The notes: generated by a model not told the origin, from the sequence alone. DNA of 64,000 nt from SIG480 sp045636865 (GCA_045636865.1 JAZTYJ010000004.1:1-64000), one strand, 5' to 3'; counted from the stretch's first letter, positions 26,278 to 34,877 are shown. Made by a program: numbers and translations.

Positions 26278-26294
26278 TGTTGGGGGTTTTAATT

Positions 26295-26870
26295 ATGAAT
26301 ATAAAATTTACAAAAGGAAATTGGGAAGAATATTTTGAACACGCATACAACGAAAAGTTCCCGTTTAAACCGCAGTTTATCCAGGAGGAGAATTGCATCG
26401 CAAACGGAAAAAATCCCGAAATGAAAGACTTTGCCTACGATTACACAACCATCATGACAAAGGAAAAATTCGGCAAGGGAACAAAGCTTTGGACAACCTG
26501 TTCCTTTGAAGAGTTCGGTGCACCGCTTATCACCTTTGCTGATGAGATGAGGCGCGATGAAAACGGCGATCTCTGGTATGCCGCATGCAAGGAAGTTGTG
26601 CTCTGGAAAGACGGTGTGAATGTCTGGGATCTGTATGTCGAAGACGGTGAGATTAAATATCACCTGCTTGCGGCAGCAAAGTTTGATGTTGAAAAAAATG
26701 TGAAACATGAACTTTTCGTCGAACTTGGCGAGGAGGCTGTAAGATTCGTTGTTGGCGACAAGGATATACTGGTTCGCATCGCAGATTTGCCCGAAGAAGT
26801 ATACATCGGTATTACGGGATGCGAAAACATAAACCGCTTTTATGATTTGCGAATTGAAAAAGGGGAATAG
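26295..26870 (+). CDS. Hypothetical protein between paired putative glycosidases
   Basis: A 191-residue soluble protein with no family I can name. ATG 26295 with the G-rich site TTGGGGG is chosen over an in-frame ATG at 26274 that overlaps the previous gene. It is rich in aromatic residues and alternating beta patterns (KLWTTCSFEEFGAP, EVVLWKDGVNVWDLYVEDGE, EVYIGITGCENINRFYDL), which resembles a concanavalin-like or carbohydrate-binding beta-sandwich. No signal peptide. Its position exactly between two paralogous putative glycosidases, with 3- to 17-base gaps, argues for a shared pathway. Confidence 0.5.
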   Translation: MNIKFTKGNWEEYFEHAYNEKFPFKPQFIQEENCIANGKNPEMKDFAYDYTTIMTKEKFGKGTKLWTTCSFEEFGAPLITFADEMRRDENGDLWYAACKEVVLWKDGVNVWDLYVEDGEIKYHLLAAAKFDVEKNVKHELFVELGEEAVRFVVGDKDILVRIADLPEEVYIGITGCENINRFYDLRIEKGE

Positions 26871-26873
26871 AAA

Positions 26874-28616
26874 ATGAAGTTTTTCCATGTTTACAACGAA
26901 GATTTTTTTGAGGGGCTTGTAAAGAACAACCTCATAAATGAAGACACGGGTTTTAAAATACAGAACATCTTTCGCATGCCTATGGACAAGCACTTCAATA
27001 CGCTTGCTGCAAAGGGCGGACGTCTTCACGGAATGTTGAAAGAGAATAAGTATCCTTTCTATATCGACAGAATCTGCGGAGGAACGCGCTACTATAAATT
27101 TGATTACGACAAGGAGCTCGTCCGTGAATATGCAGAGATGCTCGGAGACTGGTTTCTCGGATTTCAGCACCACGAAAGCGCATCAAACCGTCGCCGCAAC
27201 GACTGGAGAAAGATTTTAGAGGCGATGGACGGACACAAAGGTCCGTATGACGTGAACGTTCTCAACGAAAAGTTCATGCATGACGGAGCCGGTTCATTTT
27301 ACGGCAGCATAGGAAAGGCTGTCTCGCTTCTTGACGAGGGAAACCCCGAAGACTATGCAAACCTTCGCTATGCGGAGACGGAAGAAGAACTTATCGCTGA
27401 ATTTCGGCAGATGTATAAAAACAGAATGGATGATGTCGACGGCTATACCTTTGCGGCAGACAGTTATTTTCTCTTGCCGAAGCTTCAGGAGGAGCTCGGT
27501 ATGCGCACCTTTATGCCCGAAGTCGGCTGGCAGATTTGTCAGATGCGAATCGCCGTCGCGGTTGCGCGCGGTGTAGTCGGAGGAAACGGAAAGCTCTGGG
27601 GACTTTACTATGAGCCGTGGATCGGTCACAATTTCGAATCATATTCAATACCAAAGTATAACGATAAAGAATACGAAACAGAATGGTTCCACACAAAAGA
27701 CATATATCTTGAGTGCCTCAAACGCGCAACTAAGAACAGCGGAAGTTCAAGACTTCTTCAGAGGAGAATATATCACTATGCCCTCATGAGTGGCGCAGAC
27801 TATTTCTCGGAAGAATGGGGACTCAATGCAAGCTACAGCGACAAGAAGACGTTTGAACTCTCACCGTACGGTCTTGCGAAGAAGGAGTTTATAGACTTTG
27901 CACGCGGCTATCGTGAAATTAAGGCAAAAATTCCGTTTGCAATTGTTCTTCCGATGAGCTATAAGTGTGTTGAGCTTCCCGAACCGTTTGATACGTACCA
28001 CTTCGGCGAGTACAGAAAAGACTATATGGCCTGCGAAATAAGTGATAAAAGACGCGAGTATATCGGTCATATTGAGGATGTATTGAAACTCTTCTTTGAA
28101 AGATATGGGGACGCTTACGGAAACGAAGGTCACGTTATGACAAACTCGCGCTTTGGCGACTTGTTCGACATTATCTATGAAGACGCAGACGACGGGACAC
28201 TCGAAAAGTATTCAGCTCTTATCGATGCAACACCCGACAGCGCATTTGCGTCAAAGAAGGGTGGAAAATTCAGAGTGCTTGAAAGCTCTGATTTTGAAAA
28301 ACTCGCTCTTGAAGTAAAAGCTCTTTCCGATGAGGTGCTTGACTGCTCGGTCGATTCTCTTCATTGGATTCTCTCTGAAGATAAAAACGGAAAAAGATAC
28401 GTATCGATATTCAATAACGAGGGAAATGTCCGCTCTGAGGAGAAGGGTGACACGCTCATAAGAGAGGCCGACGCCCGTGTTAAGATATCTTTCAAAAATG
28501 ATGCGGATTTAAAGGTAATAAAGCTCGGCTCGGATGAAATCAGAATCGACAAGGCAGACGACAGAACATATTATGTAACTATCCCTGCCGCAGGTTTTGC
28601 AATTTTTGAATACTAA
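26874..28616 (+). CDS. Putative glycoside hydrolase, paralogue B
   Basis: A 580-residue cytoplasmic paralogue of the product of 24538-26277. The same landmarks appear: GDWFLGFQHHESASNR, FMPEVGWQ, WGLYYEPW, ADYFSEEWG and the C-terminal IPAAGFAIFEY. Divergence is concentrated in the middle (about residues 265-300), near where substrate loops would lie, so the two may act on different linkages or anomers. The tandem probably arose by duplication, with the small gene between them kept. ATG 26874 follows AAAGGGGA four bases after the upstream stop. Function as a glycosidase is inferred from layout only. Confidence 0.55.
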   Translation: MKFFHVYNEDFFEGLVKNNLINEDTGFKIQNIFRMPMDKHFNTLAAKGGRLHGMLKENKYPFYIDRICGGTRYYKFDYDKELVREYAEMLGDWFLGFQHHESASNRRRNDWRKILEAMDGHKGPYDVNVLNEKFMHDGAGSFYGSIGKAVSLLDEGNPEDYANLRYAETEEELIAEFRQMYKNRMDDVDGYTFAADSYFLLPKLQEELGMRTFMPEVGWQICQMRIAVAVARGVVGGNGKLWGLYYEPWIGHNFESYSIPKYNDKEYETEWFHTKDIYLECLKRATKNSGSSRLLQRRIYHYALMSGADYFSEEWGLNASYSDKKTFELSPYGLAKKEFIDFARGYREIKAKIPFAIVLPMSYKCVELPEPFDTYHFGEYRKDYMACEISDKRREYIGHIEDVLKLFFERYGDAYGNEGHVMTNSRFGDLFDIIYEDADDGTLEKYSALIDATPDSAFASKKGGKFRVLESSDFEKLALEVKALSDEVLDCSVDSLHWILSEDKNGKRYVSIFNNEGNVRSEEKGDTLIREADARVKISFKNDADLKVIKLGSDEIRIDKADDRTYYVTIPAAGFAIFEY

Positions 28617-28642
28617 AAAATGCTTCAGGGGGATCAGAGAAA

Positions 28643-29467
28643 ATGTTTTTGAACTACGAACCTGAAAAAATAGAGGAATTGAGCCGTGATTTTTTCATAG
28701 CAACAGGCGTAGTGCTTGGCGTATGCGATGAAAATTTCAAACTTCTGACTTATAAGCGGCAGAGAAACAACAGGTTTTGCGACAAGATACACGCAAATGC
28801 AGAGGGCAGACTTGCGTGCCGCCGTTCAGATCACGAGCTTCTTGAGAAGTGCAAAGCGGAAAAATGCGCCGTACTGCACATTTGCCATATGGGGCTTGTC
28901 GACCTTGCCTTGCCGATTATGCACGAAAAAAAGATAATAGCATACCTGCTTCTCGGTCAGATAAGGATGGAAGAGAGCTTTCCGGACATTCAGGGGAGTC
29001 CTCTGTTTTCAGAAAAAGATATAGAGGAGCTTCGAAAGTTCTATAACGAGCTGTCAGTATTTGACAGAGATAAAATCGAGAGCATTTCAAACGTTGCAAT
29101 GATGATGGTCAAGTATATTCTTCTTGAGAATATGCTCATGCCAAAATATGATCCGGCATTTGACCGCGCACTTGCTTTCATAAACGGAAATTTTGAGAGA
29201 AATCTGACAGTATCAGAGATTTCCAAAGCGGCACTCATACCCAAAAGCTCGCTCTATAAAATGTTTCACACTCATTTCGGGTGCACGGTCAGCGAGTATA
29301 TCAATTCAAAAAGAATCGAAAAGGCAGAGGAGCATCTTCGAAACGGCGAGCTTTCGGTTGAGGCGATATCCGAAAAACTCGGTTTTTCAACCCAACAGTA
29401 TTTCAGCAGAATATTCAAAAAGATAAAAGGTGTGCCGCCGGCACAGTTCCGGAAAAACAATCGTTAG
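28643..29467 (+). CDS. PocR-AraC family transcriptional regulator
   Basis: A 274-residue regulator. Residues about 5-165 form a PocR ligand-sensing domain, recognisable from FCDKIHANAEGRLACRRSD and the cysteines of CAVLHICHMGLVDLALPI followed by LLGQIRMEE. Residues about 175-274 are an AraC-type double helix-turn-helix with NLTVSEISKAALIPKSSLYK and the end signature VEAISEKLGFSTQQYFSRIF. PocR domains sense small hydrocarbon-derived ligands in known cases; here the ligand is probably a product of the upstream hydrolases. It is encoded within the operon it likely controls, 26 bases after the second putative glycosidase, with a GGGGGA site. Confidence 0.88.
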   Translation: MFLNYEPEKIEELSRDFFIATGVVLGVCDENFKLLTYKRQRNNRFCDKIHANAEGRLACRRSDHELLEKCKAEKCAVLHICHMGLVDLALPIMHEKKIIAYLLLGQIRMEESFPDIQGSPLFSEKDIEELRKFYNELSVFDRDKIESISNVAMMMVKYILLENMLMPKYDPAFDRALAFINGNFERNLTVSEISKAALIPKSSLYKMFHTHFGCTVSEYINSKRIEKAEEHLRNGELSVEAISEKLGFSTQQYFSRIFKKIKGVPPAQFRKNNR

Positions 29468-29481
29468 CGGAGTGTTAAAAA

Positions 29482-30378
29482 ATGAGCTATTTATTTGTCA
29501 TAATAACCGCGATTTTATTTACAACACACGAGCCTGTGAGCAAGCTTATTGCAAACGAAATAAACCCGTATGCACTTACGGCAATCCGTTACTTTTTGGG
29601 CTCGCTCGTGTGCCTTCCTTTTTCAATTCGCGAAATCAGAAAAAACAGGCTCAGGCTTGAGGTAAAGGATTTTCTTCTCCTTGGGGCGCTTGGAGTTCTT
29701 ATGATATGCGGCAGCATGCTGGTTCTTCAGGTCGGAGTAAAAGTTGCAGATTCACCGGCACTTATTTCGGTTTTGTTTTCTTCAAACTCGATTTTCACCA
29801 TTATTCTTTCTGTGTTTTTCTTAAAAAGCAAAATGACGAAGACAAAGACAACAGGTGTTATCCTTTGCGTAATCGGAGTCGTGTTGTCGATGGATCTCGG
29901 ATCGGGAAGCAACGCTCTTTCAATCGTGCTCGGGCTTCTTTCGGCAGTTATATTCAGCATATACACCATTCTGTGCAAAAAACTCATACACAGATTCGGC
30001 GGTCTGATTCAGGCAGGCTTATCATTTTTCATAGGAAGCTCGGTTCTTCTTATAGTGCTTATGATTTGCGGCGTCGATATTGTCGGCGGAATATCCTCAA
30101 AAAATATTTTCGCGCTTTCTTATCTGTCTATTCCGGTAACGGGTATCGGCTATGTGCTGTACTTCTCGGCACTCAACAAAGGCGGAGTCCATATTGCGGC
30201 ACTCACGTTTCTCATAAAGCCCGTCCTTGCTCCGTTTGTTGCGTGGATAATAAACGGAATTGTCCCGGACTATACAATCATTATCTCGGTTGTCCTCGTA
30301 GCAGTCGGCGCGGCACTTTCCGGCGGCGCAGTCGAGAACTTTATAAAATCGAAGAAAAAAAGCAATAGTACTACATAA
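29482..30378 (+). CDS. EamA/DMT-family transporter
   Basis: A 298-residue integral membrane protein with ten predicted helices in two EamA repeats (first ending near TGVILCVIGVVLSMDLG, second in IISVVLVAVGAALSGGA). PYALTAIRYFLGSLV near helix 2 is the usual conserved Arg-Phe position of the family. It ends the run of same-strand genes starting at 23151, separated from the regulator by 14 bases, so it may move a substrate or product of that pathway. The C-terminus is a short Lys/Ser tail. It is only distantly similar to the DMT protein at 8618-9472. Confidence 0.85.
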   Translation: MSYLFVIITAILFTTHEPVSKLIANEINPYALTAIRYFLGSLVCLPFSIREIRKNRLRLEVKDFLLLGALGVLMICGSMLVLQVGVKVADSPALISVLFSSNSIFTIILSVFFLKSKMTKTKTTGVILCVIGVVLSMDLGSGSNALSIVLGLLSAVIFSIYTILCKKLIHRFGGLIQAGLSFFIGSSVLLIVLMICGVDIVGGISSKNIFALSYLSIPVTGIGYVLYFSALNKGGVHIAALTFLIKPVLAPFVAWIINGIVPDYTIIISVVLVAVGAALSGGAVENFIKSKKKSNSTT

Positions 30379-30415
30379 TCTGTATAAAAAACGCTTGAAT
30401 CTGACGGATAGTATG

Positions 30416-30446
30416 AAAAAGCTCCCACAAAGCCTGCTTTGTGGGA
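30416..30446 (-). terminator. Possible second - strand terminator
   Basis: Stem TCCCACAAAGC/GCTTTGTGGGA (30423-30446) followed on the - strand by a T-run at 30416-30420. There is no T-run on +. It could catch read-through from the tRNA; whether it also slows the + strand operon is unclear. Confidence 0.4.
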
Positions 30447-30487
30447 AAAAGGAGGAGCAGTGTGAAAAATGAGCTCCGTTTTTACAT

Positions 30488-30520
30488 AAAAAAACGGAGC
30501 GAGTCAAAACACTCGCTCCG
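30488..30520 (-). terminator. Terminator of the tRNA-Ala gene
   Basis: Ten-bp perfect stem CGGAGCGAGT/ACTCGCTCCG with T-run on the - strand at 30488-30494, starting four bases after the tRNA 3' end. Confidence 0.85.
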
Positions 30521-30523
30521 ATG

Positions 30524-30599
<76 letters not shown>

Positions 30600-30658
30600 A
30601 CGTTTGAGGTAATAAGTAAGAGTGAATAGTGAATAAGCAAACTCCTACAACACGATAT

Positions 30659-30687
30659 ATTATAATAAAAATGAGAAAAAGTGTCAA
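30659..30687 (-). promoter_or_regulatory. Promoter of tRNA-Ala
   Basis: On the - strand, consensus TTGACA (30682-30687), 17-bp spacer, consensus TATAAT (30659-30664), about 60 bases before the mature 5' end. It is one of the best matches in the window, as expected for a stable RNA. Confidence 0.85.
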
Positions 30688-30736
30688 CTGTTTTTTGATA
30701 ATGAAGATATATGGGCAAAATCTGTCGCTTTTGTGC

Positions 30737-30765
30737 TTGCAAGAGAGAAAAATTTGTGATAATAT
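30737..30765 (+). promoter_or_regulatory. Promoter of the transketolase gene
   Basis: TTGCAA (30737-30742), 17-bp spacer, TAATAT (30760-30765). An overlapping TATAAT at 30763-30768 is an alternative -10. Confidence 0.55.
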
Positions 30766-30799
30766 AATTACATATGAAAAAATTTTATGAGGTGACAAT

Positions 30800-32776
30800 A
30801 TGAAAACTGTAAAACAGGCAACTATCGATACCATGCGCGTTCTCGCTGCAGAAGCTATCGATAAGGCAAAATCAGGACATCCGGGTATTGCTCTCGGCGC
30901 AATGCCGATGGCATACGCTCTTTGGGCAGACAAGATGAAGCACAGCCCGAAAAATTCAAAGTGGCAGAACCGCGACCGCTTCGTTCTTTCTTCAGGACAC
31001 GGTTCAGCTATGCTTTATGCGCTTCTCCACATGTTTGATTACGGTCTCACAATCGACGACCTTAAGAACTTCCGCCAGGAAGGCAGCAAAACTCCGGGAC
31101 ATCCGGAATACCGCGAAGTAAACGGCGTTGAAATCACAACAGGTCCGCTTGGTCAGGGTATTGCAAACGCAGTAGGTTTTGCTATGGCAGAAAAGCACCT
31201 TGCAGCACAGTTCAACCGCGACGGCTTTGACGTTGTAGACCATTATACATACGCTCTCTGCGGCGACGGTTGCCTTATGGAAGGTATCGCATCAGAGGCT
31301 GCTTCAATGGCAGGTACTCTCGGTCTCGGCAAGCTCATCGTTCTTTACGATTCAAACTCAATCACAATCGAAGGCAGCACCGACATCGCATTTACAGAAG
31401 ATGTCTGCGCTCGCTTTGAAGCATACGGCTGGCAGACTCTCGAAGTTGCAGACGGCAACGACATCGAAGTTATTGCAGCTGCTATTGATGAAGCAAAGGC
31501 TGAAAAGAACAAGCCGACACTCATCAAGATCACAACAGAAATCGGCTACGGCGCACCGAACGCAGGCACAAGCCAGGTTCACGGTGAAGCTCTCGGCACA
31601 GAAAAGCTTGCAGCACTCAAGGCAAATCTCGATATGCCGGCTGATGAGTTCTTCGTATCAGACGAAGTCCGCGCTCATATGGCTGAAGTTGTTGCAAACC
31701 TCAACAAGTATGAAGACGAGTGGAACAAGCTCTTTGCAGACTATGCAAAGGCATATCCGGAACTTGCAAAGGAATGGGAAGCTCTCATGTCAGGCAAGCT
31801 CGATATGGCAAAGCTTGATTCAGATGAATTCTGGGGCTTTGAAAACAAGGCAAACGCAACACGCAACCTTTCAGGTGAGATGATCAACCGCCTCGCAAAG
31901 ATTATGCCGAACCTCTTCGGCGGTTCTGCTGACCTTGCTCCGTCAAACAAGACAAACATCAAGGACGGCGGCGACTTCTCAAAGAACGATTACGCAGGCA
32001 GAAACATCCACTTCGGTGTTCGTGAACACGCTATGGGCGCTATCGCAAACGCTATGGCAGCTTACGGCGGAATCCATCCGTTCGTTGCTACATTCTTCGT
32101 ATTCTCTGACTACGTAAAGCCGGCAATGCGCCTTTCAGCTCTTATGGAGCTCCCGGTTACATACGTTTTCTCACACGACTCAATCGGTGTCGGTGAAGAC
32201 GGTCCGACACATCAGCCGATCGAACAGCTCGCAGCAATGCGTTCTATCCCGGGCTTTATTGACTTCCGTCCGGCAGACGGCCACGAAACTGCAGCTGCAT
32301 GGTACTATGCAGTTACAAACGGCAAGCATCCGGTAGGTATCGCAGTAACACGTCAGAACCTCCCGTACTACGAGGAGACAGGTCGTGAGGCTCTCAAGGG
32401 CGCATACGTTGTCCGCGACAGCAAGGATGCAAAGGTTATCCTCATCGCTTCAGGTTCAGAGCTTGAGCTTGCATACAAGGCATACGATGAGCTCGCAGCA
32501 GAGGGCATCGCAGCTCGCGTTGTAAGTATGCCGTCAGTTGCTCTCTTTGAGATGCAGTCTGAAGAGTATCGCGAGAGCGTTCTTCCGAAGAGCATCCGTG
32601 CACGCGTATTCGTTGAAGCAGGCTGCGGATTCGGTCTTGACCGCTACGTCGGCCTTGACGGTGCAAAGGTCTGCATGAACGGCTTCGGTGCATCAGCTCC
32701 GTATTCAAAGCTCTTCCCGAAGTTTGGCTTCACAGTTGAAAACGTTGTAAACACTGCAAAGAAGCTCGTTAAGTAA
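30800..32776 (+). CDS. tkt: Transketolase
   Basis: Thiamine-diphosphate enzyme of the non-oxidative pentose phosphate pathway, moving two-carbon units between sugar phosphates. The 658-residue product is full length. The N-terminal part has AKSGHPGIALGAMPMAYAL and the ThDP/metal motif GDGCLMEGIASEAAS with the distal asparagine in YDSNSITIEG. The central part has FGVREHAMGAIANAMA with the catalytic glutamate, then SHDSIGVGEDGPTHQPIEQ. Codon use is strikingly biased (Ala GCA/GCT, Pro CCG, Leu CTC/CTT), as in pnp and ileS, suggesting high expression. It is monocistronic, with its own promoter and a strong terminator. Confidence 0.97.
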   Translation: MKTVKQATIDTMRVLAAEAIDKAKSGHPGIALGAMPMAYALWADKMKHSPKNSKWQNRDRFVLSSGHGSAMLYALLHMFDYGLTIDDLKNFRQEGSKTPGHPEYREVNGVEITTGPLGQGIANAVGFAMAEKHLAAQFNRDGFDVVDHYTYALCGDGCLMEGIASEAASMAGTLGLGKLIVLYDSNSITIEGSTDIAFTEDVCARFEAYGWQTLEVADGNDIEVIAAAIDEAKAEKNKPTLIKITTEIGYGAPNAGTSQVHGEALGTEKLAALKANLDMPADEFFVSDEVRAHMAEVVANLNKYEDEWNKLFADYAKAYPELAKEWEALMSGKLDMAKLDSDEFWGFENKANATRNLSGEMINRLAKIMPNLFGGSADLAPSNKTNIKDGGDFSKNDYAGRNIHFGVREHAMGAIANAMAAYGGIHPFVATFFVFSDYVKPAMRLSALMELPVTYVFSHDSIGVGEDGPTHQPIEQLAAMRSIPGFIDFRPADGHETAAAWYYAVTNGKHPVGIAVTRQNLPYYEETGREALKGAYVVRDSKDAKVILIASGSELELAYKAYDELAAEGIAARVVSMPSVALFEMQSEEYRESVLPKSIRARVFVEAGCGFGLDRYVGLDGAKVCMNGFGASAPYSKLFPKFGFTVENVVNTAKKLVK

Positions 32777-32789
32777 GATAATTACACGA

Positions 32790-32824
32790 AAAAGGATGTG
32801 GCAGACGCCACATCCTTTTTTTGT
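32790..32824 (+). terminator. Terminator of tkt
   Basis: Stem AAAGGATGTGGC/GCCACATCCTTT with an AGAC loop, followed by a T-run. Confidence 0.92.
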
Positions 32825-32856
32825 GTAAACAATATGTAACTTTAAAACAGTGAATG

Positions 32857-32885
32857 TTGATTTCGTGCAGGGTTTTGTGTAGAAT
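32857..32885 (+). promoter_or_regulatory. Promoter of the zinc-ribbon membrane protein gene
   Basis: TTGATT (32857-32862), 17-bp spacer, TAGAAT (32880-32885). Confidence 0.6.
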
Positions 32886-32915
32886 ATACGTATAACTACG
32901 TTGGGGGCATTTTTG

Positions 32916-33332
32916 ATGCGCGGTTTCTTTTACAGACTCAATAACACAATAGAGCGATTCATGCAGGGAAGATATGGTGTTGACAAGCTCTGCACACTTC
33001 TTCTGATAACGGGCTTTTCTTTGTGGTTTCTTGCGATGATCAGACCGCTTTCTTTTCTTATCATACCTGCACTCGCAATTATCATATTTGCATACATGCG
33101 GGTGTTTTCAAAGAATTATGTAAAGCGCACTCGCGAGCTCAACAAATACCTTACAATAAAGAACAAATTGCAGGAGCGATGGCATCTTCTCAAGCGAATA
33201 AGACGCGAGAGGAAAACACACAGATATTTCAAATGCAAAGCCTGCAAAACTCGTCTGCGCGTTCCGAGAGGAAAGGGAAAGATCGAGATAACCTGTCCGA
33301 AATGCAGAACAAAAGTGATAAAGAAGACATAA
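32916..33332 (+). CDS. Small membrane protein with C-terminal zinc ribbon
   Basis: A 138-residue protein. ATG 32916 follows a TGGGGGC site; an in-frame TTG at 32901 overlaps that site and is less likely. Two hydrophobic helices (about residues 25-70) are followed by a basic stretch (KNYVKRTRELNKYL, then RIRRERKTHRYF) and a zinc-ribbon-like end with CKAC and CPKC pairs around RVPRGKGKIEIT. This resembles short Clostridial membrane proteins with a zinc-finger tail, probably facing the cytoplasm and perhaps touching nucleic acid or ribosomes. The function is unknown. It is monocistronic. Confidence 0.75.
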   Translation: MRGFFYRLNNTIERFMQGRYGVDKLCTLLLITGFSLWFLAMIRPLSFLIIPALAIIIFAYMRVFSKNYVKRTRELNKYLTIKNKLQERWHLLKRIRRERKTHRYFKCKACKTRLRVPRGKGKIEITCPKCRTKVIKKT

Positions 33333-33359
33333 AATCCGAGGTAAAACCCTCGGATTTTT
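33331..33359 (+). terminator. Terminator of the zinc-ribbon gene
   Basis: Stem AAAATCCGAGG/CCTCGGATTTT ending in a T-run, overlapping the stop codon of the preceding gene. Confidence 0.88.
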
Positions 33360-33365
33360 GCATTA

Positions 33366-33394
33366 TTGACAATAAAAGCATATAGTATTATAAT
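33366..33394 (+). promoter_or_regulatory. Promoter of the fused permease-like gene
   Basis: Consensus TTGACA (33366-33371), 17-bp spacer, consensus TATAAT (33389-33394). It starts seven bases after the preceding terminator. Confidence 0.85.
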
Positions 33395-33420
33395 GAAAAT
33401 AAGAAACGATGAGGAGAAGG

Positions 33421-34839
33421 ATGGATATGGAATCAAAGAACAGACTTGTAACGATAATCGGGAGTATTGCTCTTGCGATGTGTTCGGTTGTACTGATGTA
33501 TTTGGCTGTTGTAGGATTTCTCATATCCTTTAAAGACTATGAACCGCTTATAGGTTTTGCGAAGAGCGAATTTATGGGGCTTTTGTATTACAAAAGATTT
33601 TTAAAATCAGACCTTTTCGCACAGGCTATGAGCAGCAGCACGGCGATATCTTTTATTGAGATGTTTTTCGGCGCTCTGTATGTGTTTTTTGCAACACTTG
33701 CAACAGGTTCAATAAAAAGAAGCGTGCCCAAAAGCATGGTTGCGATATTCTTCGCCCTTCCGCTTGCAATCCCGACGGTTGTCCTTGGTGGGCTTGTTGC
33801 ACCGAGAATTGACGGGAGAATGTTTTCGTTGTTGATTTCGGCAGTGCTCGGAGGACTCCCGCTTGCTGCGCTTTTTTCCCTCGGCGGGCTGTTTGTAAAA
33901 AAAGCTCCGACAAGGTCGGCGCTGAAGCTTGCGGTGGTGTTTGCCGCGCTGAAGCTTGTTTTGTTTTTTACCGATAATTTCGCATTTTTAAATATGATGT
34001 CGGCATACTCGGATGCGGATACTTTTTCGTCAACCGCGTACAGAGTGGCTCTTTTGCAGGGAGAGTTTTCATACGGAACTGCAATGGAAGTGGTAAGGTG
34101 CTTTTTCACTCTCATTCCTGCAGCGCTCGGATGCCTTATACTTATCGTATATATGAAAGAACACAATGAAAAAAGAAACGAGCACATACGCCGGAAGTCT
34201 GCTTCGTCATTGAAAAGGTTTGCCGCGTTTGTGTCGCTTATGCCGTTGCTCCTTGCGTTGATTGTCTTTTTGAAATCGTTTGGATATGGTTTTTACATAA
34301 ATCAATTCGGATTAAATTACTTAAACAGCATAATTATATCCTTTTTCACAACTGTCACAGGTGTTGTTTTTATATTCCTTATGGCAAATGCAGTAAGGAA
34401 TCTCGGCGCGTTTGGTGTTATTGCTATATGTCTTCTTTGTGTTGTGGCAGAAAACACAATTGGTCAGTTTTTTGCGATACGCCTTCTGCATCGTCTGAAC
34501 ACACGCACGGGTGTAGTACTTATGAATCTTCGCTGCATTCCTGTTTTCACGCTTGTATTTGCAATATTCATAAGGATGAAGGATACGCTCGCGGCAAGAC
34601 TTGCGATATTGCCGCTTGCAATTGCATCGGTATTTGCATTTTCGTGGGGAAACCACACATCTGCTCTCATTCTGATGAGTGATCAGCGGAGGTATCCTGT
34701 GTCTTTGCTTGTGAAAGGGATTTTTGCTCAGGATTTGAGAGGTGTTGTAAACCTTTCGGTTTATGTGTTCATGCCGCTTATAATTTTAGTTCTGTGTGTA
34801 GTGGCAAGTGTTGTTATTATGCGAAGTCGAGAAGAATAA
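33421..34839 (+). CDS. Fused ABC sugar-permease-like membrane protein
   Basis: A 472-residue polytopic protein (about 12 helices) that looks like two binding-protein-dependent permease subunits joined head to tail. Residues 1-120 resemble LplB/UgpA-type permeases (VGFLISFKDYEPLIGF, then SEFMGLLYYKRFLKSDLF). Residues about 265-450 resemble the MalG/YtcP type (FGLNYLNSIIISFFTT; FSWGNHTSALILMSDQRRYP near the end). The cytoplasmic EAA loop that docks the ATPase is degenerate in both halves. No ATPase or binding protein adjoins it, so it may not work as a transporter. ATG 33421 or 33427 both fit the GAGGAG site. Strong promoter upstream, terminator downstream. Confidence 0.6.
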   Translation: MDMESKNRLVTIIGSIALAMCSVVLMYLAVVGFLISFKDYEPLIGFAKSEFMGLLYYKRFLKSDLFAQAMSSSTAISFIEMFFGALYVFFATLATGSIKRSVPKSMVAIFFALPLAIPTVVLGGLVAPRIDGRMFSLLISAVLGGLPLAALFSLGGLFVKKAPTRSALKLAVVFAALKLVLFFTDNFAFLNMMSAYSDADTFSSTAYRVALLQGEFSYGTAMEVVRCFFTLIPAALGCLILIVYMKEHNEKRNEHIRRKSASSLKRFAAFVSLMPLLLALIVFLKSFGYGFYINQFGLNYLNSIIISFFTTVTGVVFIFLMANAVRNLGAFGVIAICLLCVVAENTIGQFFAIRLLHRLNTRTGVVLMNLRCIPVFTLVFAIFIRMKDTLAARLAILPLAIASVFAFSWGNHTSALILMSDQRRYPVSLLVKGIFAQDLRGVVNLSVYVFMPLIILVLCVVASVVIMRSREE

Positions 34840-34849
34840 TAAAGACTCA

Positions 34850-34877
34850 AAAGAACGGAGCTTCGGCTCCGGTCTTT
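34850..34877 (+). terminator. Terminator after the fused permease-like gene
   Basis: Stem AAAAGAACGGAGC/GCTCCGGTCTTTT (one mismatch) with a TTCG tetraloop and a trailing T-rich run. Confidence 0.8.

Noticed and set aside
26289..27173. Open frame of 294 codons on the - strand
   Set aside because: It lies antisense across two well-supported + strand genes, has no ribosome site and its product resembles no family; it mirrors the codon pattern of the real genes.
29706..30368. 220-codon + strand frame inside the EamA gene
   Set aside because: It is out of frame with a clear ten-helix transporter and its product is rich in Arg/Ser/Tyr, as expected from a shifted membrane-protein frame.
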